From contig CAQBKK010000011.1 in assembly GCA_948760655.1 (NCBI GenBank), positions 1 through 24,267 of the forward strand: 24,267 nucleotides of DNA. The letters run 5' to 3'. Under the pieces are notes generated by a model. The model was not told where the DNA came from. It saw nothing but the letters and a program-made list of their open reading frames with translations, and ran no database searches. Every line of letters starts with the position of its first letter. Positions within the stretch are counted from its first letter, which is position 1. A program made the position numbers and the translations under genes. The stretch comes from an uncultured Bacilli bacterium (GTDB lineage Bacteria > Bacillota_I > Bacilli_A > RF39 > UBA660). Shown here in pieces: positions 22,930 through 24,267 of this stretch.

Positions 22930-24138
22930 TTATTTCATATATTTAATTTCAAAAGTAGTACCACAATCTATTTTAGAATCTACTTTAATATATCCTCCAT
23001 CTTTTTCAATGATATTCTTGGCTAGATTTAAACCTATACCAATACTATCACTTTTACTATTTTCTCCTTTATAAAAACGTTTAAAAATATTTTGTAAATC
23101 GGTTTTACTCATTCCTCTTCCAAAATCTTTTATAGTTAATTTTGTATACAAGGAATTTTGTTCTACTTTTATTTCTATTTTTCCATTTTCCTTTGAATGT
23201 TCTATAGCATTTTTTATAATGTTGGTCATTGCCTCTAATTCCCAATTGTAGTCTCCTAAAAAGAATGTTTTTTCTTTACTAGTAAATATTATATTTATAT
23301 TCTTTACTTCGCTTAATATTTCAACATTTTTTATTGCACTTTTTAAAAGTTTTTCAAAGTCAATTTCCTCTTTTTTAAATTCTATTACTCCTGCTTCAAT
23401 GCGAGATAATTTTAACATAGAAACAATTAAAAAGTTAATGTTCTCTACTTGATGTCTTACATTTTCTATAAAGTCTATTTTGGTTTTCTCCTCCATTTTC
23501 GGATTATCCAAAATATTATCTAGCATAATTAAAATAGAAGTTAATGGAGTCTTTAATTGATGTGATATATCAGATATTGAATTTTTTAAAGATATTTTTT
23601 CTTTTTTTAAATTTTCGCTTTCTTCTCTTAACATAATCGTTGTTTTATACACTTCATTTTTTAAAATAGAAAGTTCTCCTTCTTCATTGTCTTCAATACC
23701 CAATAAATAGTTTCTACGATTGATTTCTTTCATATAATTTGTAATTTCTCTAATTTGGTTTTCTTTCTTTGCAAAATAGAAGAAGAAAAGCAATCCAAAT
23801 ACACAAGCAATAGAAAGTGTAAGCGTACTATTTAAAATAAAAGACATCCAGTAATTCTTTTCAATCGAATAAAGAATTGAAGTTTCTTCGTTTATTCCAT
23901 ATTTATGAAATTCTTCTGGAAATTCACTTTGTTCTTTACTATTCAAAAGTTCTATAATTTCTTGCTCAGTTACCTCAGGGTATTTCTCTTTTATGGTAGA
24001 TAACAAGCCATATACATACCGGTTTACGCTTGTTTTATATCCTTCATATTCTACAAAAGATACAATCGATGCAATGATACCAAACAATAAAACTAACAGA
24101 ATCCCCGAAAAAAAAAGTTTCATTCTTTCTGTTTTCAT
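22930..24138 (-). CDS. Two-component sensor histidine kinase
   Basis: Membrane sensor that autophosphorylates on His and passes phosphate to its response regulator. The 402-aa protein has membrane helices at about 8-29 and 98-122 enclosing an extracytoplasmic sensor of about 70 residues. A HAMP-like/coiled linker is followed by the H box SDISHQLKTPLTS (His193), the N box NIIKNAIEHS (Asn310), the G1 box KDFGRGMS, an F box FKRFYKG and the G2 box IGIGLNLAKNI. All catalytic boxes are intact. The ATG overlaps the stop of the upstream response-regulator gene as ATGA. The small extracytoplasmic loop resembles kinases that sense envelope stress or antimicrobial peptides, but the signal cannot be inferred. 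Confidence 0.94.
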   Translation of the reverse strand: MKTERMKLFFSGILLVLLFGIIASIVSFVEYEGYKTSVNRYVYGLLSTIKEKYPEVTEQEIIELLNSKEQSEFPEEFHKYGINEETSILYSIEKNYWMSFILNSTLTLSIACVFGLLFFFYFAKKENQIREITNYMKEINRRNYLLGIEDNEEGELSILKNEVYKTTIMLREESENLKKEKISLKNSISDISHQLKTPLTSILIMLDNILDNPKMEEKTKIDFIENVRHQVENINFLIVSMLKLSRIEAGVIEFKKEEIDFEKLLKSAIKNVEILSEVKNINIIFTSKEKTFFLGDYNWELEAMTNIIKNAIEHSKENGKIEIKVEQNSLYTKLTIKDFGRGMSKTDLQNIFKRFYKGENSKSDSIGIGLNLAKNIIEKDGGYIKVDSKIDCGTTFEIKYMK

Positions 24139-24221
24139 TCTTTATCCACCCTATACCCAACGCCTTTTATGGTTTTGATAATATCATCTGTCCCTAACTT
24201 TTCACGTATTCTTTTTATAAA
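24135..24221 (-). pseudogene. Response regulator (OmpR type), last 28 codons only, interrupted at an odd junction
   Basis: The minus strand reads FIKRIREKLGTDDI then IKTIKGVGYRVDKE-stop, the classic end of an OmpR/PhoB winged-helix DNA-binding domain (recognition helix end and wing GVGYRV). The TGA (24137-24135) overlaps the kinase ATG. Directly upstream, where more of the helix should be, the frame meets TAG (24224-24222) and the sequence turns GC-rich and unrelated. Either the contig end is chimeric or the gene is truncated by a recombination event. The fragment alone is not functional. Confidence 0.8.
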
Positions 24222-24267
24222 CTACAACCCGCCGCAAGCAACGGGGTTTTAATCGGAATCACTCAGT
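24222..24267. other. GC-rich foreign-looking terminal sequence
   Basis: The last 46 bases are about half G+C against about 30% elsewhere. They contain AACCCGCCG-CAAG-CAACGGGGTTTT, an imperfect terminator-like hairpin. They do not continue the response-regulator gene. An assembly artefact or a junction with other DNA is the likely cause. Confidence 0.55.

Overview
The window is low-GC (roughly 30% by eye), uses the standard bacterial code (TGG for Trp, TGA as stop), has AGGAGG-type ribosome sites, and carries spoIIGA-sigE next to ftsA-ftsZ. Together these point to an endospore-lineage Firmicute of the Bacilli, probably an uncultured gut-type relative (Erysipelotrichia/RF39-like). That placement is inference. 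No rRNA, tRNA, CRISPR array or prophage was seen.

Layout. 1-5016 (minus strand) is the conserved division/sporulation block ftsA-ftsZ-spoIIGA-sigE, with sigE cut by the window edge. An ISL3-type insertion sequence (1175-2647) sits between ftsZ and spoIIGA, 1 bp after the ftsZ stop, and is flanked by a perfect 8-bp target duplication (TTTATTTT). Its transposase is broken by one frameshift. 5305-8957 holds murC and murD (plus strand) on either side of a small DUF1307/YehR-like lipoprotein gene (minus). 8999-10918 encodes an unusual Lys-rich single-pass membrane protein with a C-terminal DUF4362-like domain. 11055-15620 is a minus-strand run: AlkD-like glycosylase, unknown coiled-coil protein, Fic protein, cyclophilin lipoprotein and gltX. 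15681-17233 is a decayed leucine-rich lipoprotein gene with two frameshifts. 17318-19124 holds an EamA-type transporter gene followed by murB. 19439-21971 is a plus-strand operon of a UvrX/YqjW-type Y-family polymerase, a YolD-like protein and an unknown 317-aa protein, behind a near-consensus LexA box. 21989-24138 has an unknown small gene, a 500-bp non-coding stretch with a gene remnant, and a sensor histidine kinase. The last 28 codons of its response regulator follow, interrupted by an abrupt composition change at about 24221.

How the genes work together. MurB, MurC and MurD are consecutive peptidoglycan-precursor enzymes, here in separate units rather than one dcw cluster. FtsA and FtsZ build the division ring. 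SpoIIGA is the membrane protease that activates pro-sigma-E after asymmetric septation, so an IS directly upstream of spoIIGA could affect sporulation. The polymerase-YolD-unknown operon looks like a DNA-damage response unit.

No clearly new multi-gene system was found. The best candidates for something undescribed are the third gene of the polymerase operon, the Lys-rich DUF4362 membrane protein, and the two small degraded gene remnants in intergenic DNA.
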